DNA of 64,000 nucleotides from Proteles cristata cristata (taxonomy: Eukaryota > Chordata > Mammalia > Carnivora > Hyaenidae), in assembly GCA_017311185.1 (NCBI GenBank), contig JAESUZ010002551.1, forward strand, positions 2,046,001 to 2,110,000. The letters are read 5' to 3'. Positions 36,501-48,500 of the stretch are shown here, piece by piece. Within the stretch, counting starts at the first letter, position 1. Each line of letters opens with the position of its first letter. The translations under genes and the position numbers were made by a program. The notes beneath the pieces are model-generated. The model had not been told where the DNA came from and ran no database searches. It saw only the letters and a list, made by a program, of their open reading frames with translations.

Positions 36501-39500
36501 AGCTTATATGTTGTTGGCTAAGTCATTCTCTTCTGTAATTGTCTTTGAACCCATTATTTTTGAGTCAGTAGACGTATGAATTCCTGTAACACATGGTACT
36601 GCTTTTTGAAAAGCCAGCAGTTCATTTGGGAGTCTTGACAGTAGGTGAAGACCAATACAAGGCTTTGTACCATGTAAGTGATAAATTCTGCATGAAATCA
36701 GAGACGGAAGAGTGTATTTTAAGGGTTAGGACAGTTTGGGAAAAATATTTGGAAGAGCAAGGATTTGATGGAGTCTTAAAGAAATAGAACTTAGACTAGA
36801 ATAGGGCTGGAAGGAACAGCATGAGTAAATGCTAAGTACCAAGGAATCAGAAGTGAAACCCAGAGCACATTGAATTAGCCCCTTTAACTTGAACTGAGTT
36901 AATTAGCCTCTGGCAACTTGACTTTGAAATCCAGTCCAGTGAATTAGAACTCTTTCCTATAGGAAAATGAGAAAAACTGGTCAATTAGTTAAGGAAGGAA
37001 TTGGTAGAGTAGATCTGTGCTCTTCTCAAGGAAATCTTTCCAGAGATTTGCTTACCATTCCTGTAAAGGAGTTAGTGCATGTTTGAAATACAGGCATAAC
37101 CACTGTTTGGGAATGGGAGGAGTACAGTACTTGTTTAACCATTCTCCTATTGTTTGATCCTTAGGTGGTTTATATTTTTTTTCCACTATTACAAATACAT
37201 TGCTGTCTGGAATATCCATGTTCTAAAGCTTAATTTTAAGCTGTACTCTTCCCAAGCTAAGCTTTGTAAACTATAAAGAGTAAAACACTTCATTTCTTTC
37301 TTAATGGGTAAAGATTCTTTCTACCAAATTAATTTTTTAAAGAGAAAGACAATTACAGTGACCAGTGAAAATGTATCTAGAAATGTATTTAAGTTGTCCA
37401 CTGGTCACATATACTTTAGTTAAAACTGGGAAAATGTTGCAGGTTGAGATAAGGCAGTGGCGAACAGTAAGAACACTAAATGTTGAGAATTAAGCTGGTT
37501 TCTTATCTAGGAGATTGGAGTAGATGGTTTCCAAGGACCCTTTAAACTTTACGATTAAAGGGTGGAAATGTGTCTGAAATTTGTAACCTTTTAGATGACC
37601 GTTTCACTTGGCCAGGTGAAAGTACACAGACTTTGGTGTACTATGGTGGTGGGAAAAGAATTGGCAGTGAAAGGACAGATAAGCAGGTAATATCTAAGGA
37701 AACCTAGTGACTGGATGTTAGGGAAGAGGGAAAATGAGGTGGAATGACTTCAGAGTGTTTTATTTTGGGTGACTGGGAGAATGATGAATGGCTTGGCAGA
37801 AATAGGAAGTGTCCAGAAAGATGAACCGATCTTGGGAAAAGATCATTTGTTTGATAATTCACCATAGTTTTTATTATGTGCTTCTGTTTAAGAACATTTT
37901 GGTGCCATTTTTAAACCAATTAATTAGATGTCAGATAAATGAAAGTGATTGTCACAAGTTTAAAAAAGCAGAAGAAAAAGAAAATCTTTCCATCTCACTG
38001 TGTATGGTCATCCTGCAACACGTTGTCTTTCATATATTTAGACTTGTAAATATTAGCTTTAATTATTTGTAATTGAAACTGCATAAGAGAATTTTAGAGT
38101 CTAAAATTTAGAATCTTGGGGTGCTTGGCTGGCTCAGTCAGTAGAGCATGTGACTCTTGATCTTGGAGTCATGAGTTTGAGCCCCCTGTTGGGTGTAGAG
38201 ATTACTTAAAAACAAAAATTAATTTTAAAAAATTTAGAGGCTTTTTACTGTGCAATTTTATATATTCAAAAGAATGTATAAAATGCATATCAGTGTAATT
38301 TTACCTCTCTTTGAAATTTATGTAAGTAGATTTATTCTGAGAGTTCTTTAACTGCTGTTGTTCATTATTGTGATTTTGTGACCCATTCCCTTTTGATTGT
38401 TTTTTTGCTGTATTTCATTATGCTAGGGTACATACTGTAAATCATAAAGATAATTTGGAGTCTTTTTAGTTTTTTGCTATTATGTAAAAATCTGCTGAGT
38501 GTAAATGGTATTTTATTATGGCTTTAATTTGTATTTCTCTGATTACATACTTTTATATATACTTATGGCTATTTTTTATGTTTTCTTTTTGAAATTCCTG
38601 TTTGTATTTTCTATCAATTTTTTGGTAAGGTTCCTTTTCATTTTCTAGACTTTTGTTTGTTTATTTATTTATTTATTTTGAGAGCACACATATGTGAGAG
38701 ACAGAAAAAAAAAGACCATCCCAGGCAGGCTCCATGCTGTCAGCACAGAGCTCATTCTCCCCAGCCCCTGAGATCATGACGTGAGTGAGCCAAAATCAGA
38801 GTTGGGTGCTTTTGGTCACCTGAGTGGCTCAATCAGTTAAGTGTCCGACTTTGGCTCAGATCATGATCTCAGTTTGTGGGTTCAAGCCCCGTGTCGGGCT
38901 CTGTGCTGACAGCTAACTCAGAGCCTGGAGCCTGCTTCAGATTCTGTGTCTCCCTGTCTCTCTCTGACCCTCCCCTGATCACGCTGTCTCTCTCTCAGAA
39001 ATAAATAAAACATTAAAAACAATTAAAAAAAAAAAAAAGAGTCAGATGCTTAACTGACTGAGCCACCCAGGTGCCCCTAGACATTCTTAATGTAGACTGG
39101 TTACTAATGGTCTTCTTGTTTATTTGTATTACAAATATCTTGTCCCAATTTAGTGACCTATCATTTCCTTCTCCTTAGGGGTCATGTGATGAAAAAAGAT
39201 TCTTAATTTTCAATATCAAAAACATCATTTTTACCTTTATATTTTGCATGGCTGTTTAAGATAATCCTCCTCTCCCTCAAGAACATAAAAGTTTTGCCTT
39301 TCATACTGATTTTTTTTTCCTATAGTTATGGATTTCACTGTTGTTGGGGGTTTTTTGATTTATTTTATGTGGATGGCAGTTGTCCCAGCATCATTATGGA
39401 ATATCAGTTCTTCTCCCAATCTACAGTGTCCATTCTGTCCCAAAGCAAGTTTCCACACATTTGTTTTTTGATTTTATAACTTGTTCCTGGGTTCTGTTTG

Positions 39501-42500
39501 TCGATCCTTGCACTAGTATAGATAGATATGGGACAAGTCTCTTTATGAATGTCTTGGCTAGTTTTGGCTTTTTGCTCTTCCTTTATAAATTTAGAATTAG
39601 GTTGCAGAGAATGGAAACTGTTGGGATTTGGGGGGAGGGGACTGCATTGAATCTATATGCATCAGTTTGAGGAGGGAATTAACATCTTTCCAGTATTCCA
39701 TCTTCCTATTGAGAACATTGGAAAGCTCTCTATTGTAGTGGGTTCCGCTTTAATGCCTTTTGATAGTTTGTTTTTCTCCATAAAGGACTTGCATAACTTG
39801 CCCGAGATTTAGTCCTATTGCTTTGTTACTGTAAATGAGAACTTGTAAACTTTTCTGTGAACTTTCTATAGAAACACAAATGACTTTATTGATTTTGTAA
39901 CCTGCAGCCTTAAATGACTTTTTCATATATACTGGGGTTTCTACACATATAACATCTGTAAATGATTTTTCTTTGTCAGTGTATACTTTTTATATATTTT
40001 CTTCGATCAGATTGTCAGCAAAACAGACTTGATAGGAATGTGATCACATATGAAAGTTCTCTGTTATGAATGTTCTTTCCACAGCTGTAGAGATTTATAT
40101 TTTTTCCATAAATCTTATAAGTAATAATAAGTAATTTTCCTGAAATTAACACAAACTTGTACTCCTGGAATAAGCTCACTTTTTGCATTGATTATTAGTT
40201 AACCTTTTTATACATTGTTGGGTTCAGTGGGCTAAAATATTTTAAGGACTTGGAGGACCTAATGAGCTTGCCTGAAAAATCTTTTCTGAAACTGCCCTTG
40301 TCTGGTTTTGCTGTTGAGGTTATGCTAGCTTGATAAAGAGAATGAGGAAGTGTCCCGCCAGTTTTCTATAACTTAGAATAGTTTAAAATCAGAATTATCT
40401 TGATTGTTTGCTAGGATTTACCTGTAAAGTCATGTGGGCCTGGTGTTTCCATTGTGAGAAAAGTATTAATAACTGATTAAATTTTCCTGATGGTCTGTGC
40501 TTACTAGATTTTCTTTCTCTTCCTGAGTCTATTTTCGTAGGTTGAATGTTTCTAGGAGTTTGTTCATTTTGTGTAAGTTTTCAAATTTATTGCCATAGAA
40601 TTTTCATAATACTCAATTTTCTAATCTCTGTAGCATTTCTCTTTAGGCTCCATGTTTTTCATTTCAGGATGGTTTTGTCTTAGTTTTGCTATAAGTTTAT
40701 CTTTTCATATTGTATTAGTCTTAATGGGTCTTTTTAAAAAATCATTCTTTAGCATTACTTATTGTTTTTATTACTTATTTGATTCCTGATTCCATTAATT
40801 TTGTAATGATTTTCTACTTTAGATTTTAACTTTTTACAATTTTAAAAGGAGTTGACACAATTTGACTTTACTGAATTTTATCCAGTTTCTTTTTGGAACA
40901 TTAAAGTATCACTTTATTGTCTCTTGAAACATTTTAAAGTTTATGTTTGACTTAATGAATTAGCAATGTGTTACTTTTCTAAATGCCATTGATGATCTTG
41001 AACATAAAAGAAACAACTTTTAAAAAGCATAGTATATCCATATGCATTTTATCAGAAATCCCTAAATCAAAGAAATGTAACCCATTTAGGCACGCGGAAT
41101 AAAAGATGCTACAGAAATCATCTTTGAGATGTCAAAAGACGAAAGAAAAGATTTCTACAGGACTATAGCATGGGGTCTGAACCGGCCTTTGTTTGCAGTT
41201 TATAGAAGAGTGCTTCGCATGTATGATGACAGAAACCATGTGGGAAAGTATGAAAACTTGTAATGCTGCATGTTTTCATGTAATTAGGGGAAATACCTTA
41301 AGGAGCTTTCATTTTTTTAAAGTATAGTTATGATTAAAACTTTAATTGGAAACAGCTATGAATTATTGTTGTATTAATATTTTTTCTCCAGGTCCATGTT
41401 ATAAATATGGAAACTTCATTTTAACAAGGGCTCCTAGAAATCAGAATCTAAATCCCCTTATATATGTCAGATTTTAGACGTAGCTGTCCTCATACGTCAA
41501 ACTCTGTTTTGTAATAAAGTAACATAATAATAAGTATTATAATGGTTAAAGATTTAGGAAGTGAGAAAAAACCTCTACATTTATTAGTAACATTGTTCCT
41601 ATTCATTTTTTTTTTATAGTATAGCATTTCCTAGGTTAGTGACTTTTTTTTTTTTTAATAAAACCAGAGTGGAAAATAACTAAATTTCTGAATACAATGC
41701 ATGGATTTCTGTTATAGGTAACATTATGGGAAGGCATCATTTTTTCAACACAATGACTATATAGTGTCACTAACATATTTATAATTTCTCTTTGGGAATT
41801 TTAGGTAGTCATAGTAACAGCCTATTAGATACTGCTTTTAAAAAGAAATTGCAGTGGCTGTATTGAGTACTTGCCCAACTAAAGAAAAAGAGCCTTTACA
41901 TTAGAGCAGGAGTATGGAAGATGTCCATGCATGCATAGGGGAATGAAGAGAATTTAAAATTTTTCAGTGCCTTATGAGAATTCACCATAGATTTACATCT
42001 TGGCTCTGGTTTATAATGTCATGCATAAGTCTTTCAGAAGAATTATACTATCAAGGGCCTGAAACCAGTTTTAAAATAAAGGAAAAGTTAAAATAGGAGC
42101 AAATACATTTTAAATGTTGAATTTTCCTAGAGAAAAATGTACACTGATCACTTTTATTACAGCTAAAAGTAGTTTTTTTACAAAAAAGATAATAGAAGCA
42201 TTAGTTTTCATTCTCAGTAATTTACTTTGAAATTGGTCACTTTAAAAATATTATCATTATGCCAAGTGACTTACCGTTTGGCCCCCTAAGTGAAATTCTA
42301 ATTTTTACCAAGGTTGTTTAGCATTCTCTGTTTTAATTGATCTTTTTAAAAATTTGTTTAAATTTCTAGATATACACCTGAAGAAATTGAAAAGCTCAAG
42401 GAGTAAGTTAAAATAATTTTTTTCTTTTCATTAATTCTGATAGTCGGGTTTTAACTTTTTAAAAAATATCTTTGTGTTTAAAACTTTTATTTTGAAAATA

Positions 42501-45500
42501 GCAAGAGGATTTCAGTAGACTGGTATAATTTAATCCTGCTGTTAGGCATGATTGACCATAAAAAGAACTTTTCAGATCCATACATGCAGAGGACCCGTGC
42601 CCATAAATTTAGTGTCCCATTGTGAGCTGCCAAATGAAGTGTGTCCTCAGATCACTAATAAGGGTTACAGAAGAGACTAGATGGCCATTCTTGGTAACCT
42701 GAAGACTGGATCTCAGGAACTTACATACAGATTCAAACCCAGGGTTGTGCTACTTGTTTGTTTAGAATGGTGACGTAGCAAATGTTTCACTTAATATCTG
42801 GGTGGACTCTACCTAATAAAGGATACTTCACAGGAAAAATAATTTCACTTCATTGAGTAGGGCCATAAAGTATGGGTTAATGGATTGTATGGGTCATGGA
42901 GAAAATTGAAGGTTGGTCCTCATTATGATGATAGCAGCTTGTGAAACTTTTTCAGATGTCTGAGACGAGCTTGTTAGGAGTACTCAAAAGGGAACAATCT
43001 GGGGATTGCCTGGGAGATTGTCAGTAACCTGAGGGGAAATTTGGTCTTTTTTGAACACATATCCAAGTTACTTATTTCTTCTCTGACCCAGGAAAAAGGC
43101 AATTGCTGCCTGTTTTTTTTTCACCCACAGACAACTGTGGACCCCAAAAAAAGGCCACACTTTCAAACTTTGGCTCGCAAAGTATTGCTGCCCACAACTT
43201 CCAAACCACTCAAATGGGAAGAAGAAGAATGAAGAATAAATGATGAAATTAAAAGGGAGAAAACAGTTGAACCAAATGCTGATTGGCAGACTCTTGTTTT
43301 AGGCTCCGGATAAAGCATGGCAATGACTGGGCAACAATAGGGGCGGCGCTGGGAAGAAGCGCATCTTCCGTCAAAGATCGGTGCCGACTGATGAAGGATA
43401 CTTGCAACACAGGTACCGTGAGCCCCCACTGCCGGCTTCTCTGGAGTCTGTTGGCACTTCCCGCCCCTTCATGTCCTGCTTTTTCTTCTATCCTGGGAAG
43501 AAATTTGTCATTCATTTTAATTCAGATTTTATTTTTGGTCTTCCTTTTTCATCAAGCTTATGGATCTGAGTAATCTTTCATTTTTCTGCTTTTGTGTGAG
43601 GTGACACTGTTCACAGGGACACCTCACTTTTCAGGTAGACCATGTTTCCTTTTTGTAGCAATTCAGAACTCCAGTTGTGAAAGTATTTATCATTAAGGCT
43701 TATGTACAGGAGTTTGTTTTAATTTAAGCCCATCTAATTTTATAAACTCAGGTTTATAAAACACTTTATTTCAGGCAGGTCCCAGCTTAAGTTATGTTCC
43801 AAAGGTGTGGCTCAATTTTGCTTATTTTAAACAAGTAAGTATATTTTTCCATAAAAAAAAAACAAAACTTGGGACTGGTGTTTTAATCTGCAGACAGCAA
43901 ATGCCTGTTTGTCTCTTAATGTAGGCAAATGTATTGATGATACTGTTAAACCTAGCTTTTGTGATCAACAACAGTATTTGGTCTTTGCCACTAACTCTCA
44001 TTCCATCTTTCTGAGCCTCAGTTTCCTCTGTAAAATAAAGAGGTCAGAATAGGTGATCTCATAGTTCCCTTTTAGCCCCAAAGTTCTCTGAAGGATCCAC
44101 AATTTGTGCTCATTCTTTTATAAGAAAAATAGTTAATCAATTAAGCTTAAGCCTCCAGTGTATATATTTTCTGTTTTCACCTCCCTATCCTGCTAACGTG
44201 GAATTAGGAATATTTTCTGAGTAACCATTCCACCAGCACTGTGACCTGCAAGACGATGAGAACATAAACTCCACTAACTCTGTTATTCTGTGAATGACAG
44301 CTTACTGGATGAAGCTAGAATAGGAGCTTTAGATTTAGGATGGGACCCTAGAGTTTTATGTCAGACACTGAGAATAGAGCCCCATTTGGTAGCATAATAT
44401 GGAAAAACTGCCATTTCCTGATTCCCAGTCTGAGAGATCAGTTTGCCTGTTTCCTATTCATGTTGCTACATCGTATTTCTGATCATGAATTCTCTTTTTG
44501 GACCACACCATGAGACACTCATGCTAAAGCGGGAGAACAGGATTTTGCCTTGAATATGTGGTATCCAGAACTGTGCCTAGCACATAATAGATGTTCCGGA
44601 AATATTTGTTGAATGAATGGAATCCCTGAAGCAGGCATAATGGCACTTTTGAAATTTTCAAGATATTTTCAGTTACTAGTAATAAAATGCAAACAGTGGT
44701 GGAAGGGGTTAAAAGTGTCTTCTTTTCCTATTTTTCTGCTCAAGATCCTTTAGAAAAGACCAAGAGGATCATTTGGTGTTATTATTGGTTTATGGCTTCA
44801 GGAAAATCTGGAGTAAAATCATGTGTGAATGCCAGTCTCAGACTTCTCTTTTATTATAGTATCTTAGAGTTGGGATAGGGGGGCTAGGAGATCATGTAAA
44901 CCTAGTTTTCATTTTTACTAAAATGGGTGGGAGCCCATAAGAGTTACTTCACTTGTCTTTCACCATCCATTCCTGTAAAGAAGGATCTCTTTTGTGCTTA
45001 CCCCACTTCTGCAGAGCAGGGAGTCTTAGGTGAGACTAAGGGAAAATTGTGTGAGTTTCTTTGTCCATCAAGCCATCCATGAAGTGCTTCCCACTTATAA
45101 TTAGCACAGCTTGACAGTACATAATTGTTTCTAAGTATGTATGGGTAGTTTTTCTTTCCTTACAGAGTGAGTCATTGTTTTCTTTCTTTTTTCTTTTTTT
45201 TTTAATTGTTTTTTTTTTGAGTCATTGTTTTCTATAGGACTCTCTATTTTCCTTCATACCAAGAACCTTACTGGGCTAGTAAAGGCTAGTAAAAGCTAGT
45301 AAAACAACAACCATCTTAGTAGATTTGTGCAGTTTCTCACCTTGGAGTCATTCAGAAATACTTTATGTGCTACTGTGTACTTCTCATCAGTCCTTGGAAA
45401 TACAGGGCTCAATCTGATTTGAGAAAGAAGAAACAGTAGTAGTCTAGATGATTTCCTTCTTTCAGGGAAGTGGACAGAAGAAGAGGAAAAGAGACTTGCA

Positions 45501-48500
45501 GAGGTGGTTCATGAATTGACAAGCACTGAGCCTGGCGACATAGTGACACAGGGTGTGTCTTGGGCAGCTGTGGCGGAAAGAGTGGGGACCCGTTCAGAAA
45601 AGCAGTGTCGGTCTAAATGGCTCAACTACTTGAACTGGAAACAGAGTGGAGGTACTGAATGGACCAAGGAAGATGAAATCAATCTCATCCTCAGGTTTGT
45701 GTCCTAAATGTTGTAATAACAAAAGCTGCTTGATGGCTTTTCCTCTTTGGGTTTCCCCAGATGCCTTATGTCTAAAACGCATCCTTTCCATAATGAAAGG
45801 ATCCATAGAGGATCCTTCAGAGCCTATGTATTTCGTATTGAGCTCTTGTTTTGTTTTGTGTTCCTTTGTAGTGGATTTAGGGCTTGTGCAAAGTAGCAGA
45901 TTGAAGGCGTGGAGACTGAAGTCCTCTCTGTCCACAGAACACGTATGGCACAGGCGGTGGCCCTGCAGCTCGCCACCAGCCCAGCAATGTGCCTCACTCC
46001 TAGCAGAGGGAGCCCGTGTTGAAGAGGGCCGTTCAGTCTCCATTCCTTTCACTCTTGGGCTGCTAGGATTGCCAAGAAGGGTGTCCACCTAGTTACCCCA
46101 CACCTTCCTGTTGGGCCAAATCAGACTTACATTTCACACGTATCCAAACATAGCTAGAAGATAATAATCCTAAGCTTCTTTAAATTAGTCGTTTTAACCA
46201 TTAAGACTCAGTGACTGAAATGGGCAAAAATATCAGCAAGAAAATGTTCAGACATTGAAGTAATAGAAGCTACTCCCTCCTGAATATCAAAATCATCATG
46301 ACAATTGAAGCTAGGAAACAAACAGACCATTTATACTCCAGATTTAGTTGTGCTATTATATTGGTGGTGGTTGTTTAGGTTGTTGTAGTATTTGTCTTTT
46401 TAACATTTTATTTTGGATTTTGTCTTAATATACTTTTTTCAACTAGTCATCAACAAATAGCTCATTTCTAAACATTTTTATTATAGAAATAGAAAAGCAC
46501 AGAGGTAGGAAATAACTTGCTCTAACACGCTATAAACATTGCAGAACACTTTCCAAGTAAACCTGTTTTATCCTGTTCGAACCTTTAGCTATGCCCTTTC
46601 CTTTACAGTGTTTTGTCTGGTTCTCACCATTTACATTGGTTGTACCATTACTAAAAGGCTGGCCCATTGGTTGTACCATTAACAAAAGGCTAGTGAGTTT
46701 TCATAGCTCTTAGCTCTGGAAGCAGTTGTGCACTCCTGGCATTCCTTCTTTCCCATGTACCTGAAAGCATCTCTGACATAAGCTGCCCTTCCCTTTATTG
46801 CCATTGCCATCACATGTAGTCAGAGAAGGGTTCTTACAGAGAAATAAATATCATGTAACAAATGGTTGTTTAACCTGTAGGATAGCAGAGCTTGATGTAG
46901 CTGATGAAAATGACATAAACTGGGATCTGTTAGCAGAGGGATGGAGCAGTGTCCGTTCACCACAGTGGCTTCGAAGTAAATGGTGGACCATCAAAAGGCA
47001 AATTGCAAATCATAAGGATGTTTCATTTCCGGGTAATGTATTATTTGCTTCTTATGTCCTTCCCAAGTCTTACCATATTTACTCTTCAGGACTTACTTAG
47101 AGGTTAGAAGTTCTTTGCCTCAGCTAGAGATCGGAAACATGACAGAATTTCATTTAAACCTCTGCCCTATTTCTTTGGGTAACTGTCTTTTCTTCCTTCC
47201 CTTGAGAAGAATGGGTGTGATTTGTAATTCTCAAAGCACCTAAGATGAAAATATACACAATTGCATACATTCTTGTTCTCTTAAAAACTGTGAAGAAGAA
47301 ATTGAATTTACATATTGTGTACAAAGATTTTTTTTTAAACTTAGGTTTAAATCAACTTTTATGTGTTGAATGATTTCAAGTATCTTAACTGGAGTTGTCA
47401 TTTAGAGAAATTCTTTGGTTTTATAGTACAAAGACTAAATTTGTAATTTCATTTGTTATGTAAATCTAGAGATCTTAACTTGGGTTTGGTTAAAAGTGAG
47501 TCACAGCATGTTTGGCCCTTCATTGCCTGCTTTGCACTTAGGCACACGTCTGAGTCGTACAGTGTGTTTAATTAAGGTAATCAAATTCGTTCCCCTTGGT
47601 GTAGTTCTCCAACTTCCATTTTTCCAAAGGAAAATACTAGATCCTGAAGAACTTTGGCTTGAATACGTAGTTATATATTTTTAAATCAGAGTTAAACCCA
47701 GAAGAGTGTATGAACACCAGTGTGACATGAACCCACCCAGATTTTAACCTTGAGAGGGTTGGTAGAGTTTATCATGACTGGGAGTCTAGATTTTGCTTTC
47801 CTGCACAAGAATTCAAGGTGGTTGTATAGTATTGTTTGCTGAAGATGAGCTGCTACTCTGGAGTTGTGAATTAAATTCACAGCCACCTGATTATGCTTTT
47901 GCAGTGGCTAAAACAATCAAATGTCCTTGAGTCCTGGAGGGCATTGGGGGGAGTACGTTATTCATTTTAAAAAGAAAATAAGCTACTTTTCGTTAATAAT
48001 ATTCTTCCTAAATAATACAAATTTTATCCTGAAGCCTTAGGACATGGAAGAGGTCTTATTTTCATGTTCCACACAGGGCTTTTTGGAGTATTTTTAATGG
48101 ATCTTAGTTGACAAGAATAATATGATTTTTTAAAAATTTCTTGTGATGGTAATATTGCCAGAAATTTCCAGACAGGTTGTAGCTTTAAAATATTTTTATT
48201 ATTATTTTGCTGAGATCTCACATGCAGTATACAATTATTTATTCCAAATACTTTCCCTCCTTACCCCACCTCCCTTGCTGCTTAGATGGTGGTCTGTCGG
48301 AGAATCAATGTTCTTTTTGTCTACCCATCTCCCTTCAGTCTTAATAAAAGGTCTTAAACAGTTACATGAGAATCAAAAAAACAACCCAACGCTTTTGGAG
48401 AATAAATCAGGATCTGGAGTTCCAAACAGTAATTCCAATTCCAGTGTACAGCACGTTCAGATCAGAGTCGCCCGCTTGGAAGACAATGCAGCCATCTCTC

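Larger units (their letters stand above)
38240..40950 (-). mobile_element. Decayed L1 of an old type, antisense
   Basis: Patches such as TATCTTGTCCCAATTTAGTG, CATAAAAGTTTTGCCTTTCA and TGCTAGGATTTACCTGTAAA have the look of reverse-complemented old L1. Divergence is high and boundaries are approximate. SINEs at 38655-39077 interrupt it. Confidence 0.6.
35841..41089 (+). other. DMTF1: DMTF1 intron 7
   Basis: The largest gap between coding exons here after introns 1 and 4. It contains a young SINE (36088-36313), a short old CAN SINE (38118-38225), a SINE-in-SINE pair (38655-39077) and a decayed antisense L1 of the older L1M type spread over about 38240-40950. No exon is visible. Confidence 0.7.
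42403..43302 (+). other. DMTF1: DMTF1 intron 9, contains alternative acceptors for short isoforms
   Basis: The 3' part carries two further AG acceptors, after 43091 and after 43130, each joining exon 9 in frame and running to TAA at 43237-43239. The rest is unremarkable intron. Confidence 0.8.
43413..45465 (+). other. DMTF1: DMTF1 intron 10
   Basis: Contains a + strand MIR-like stretch at about 43960-44095, an L2 3'-end fragment at about 44565-44620 and the duplication-flanked T-tract at 45168-45233. A short triplicated GGCTAGTAAA-type unit lies at about 45273-45305. No further exon is visible. Confidence 0.7.

Noticed and set aside
43041..43232. Open frame ending before exon 10
   Set aside because: It is in a different frame from the exon 9 junction. 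The supported reading of this segment is the alternative acceptor extension ending at 43239.
45594..46092. 148- and 164-codon open frames on both strands
   Set aside because: They overlap the DMTF1 exon 11 edge and the following intron and have no protein-family signal.
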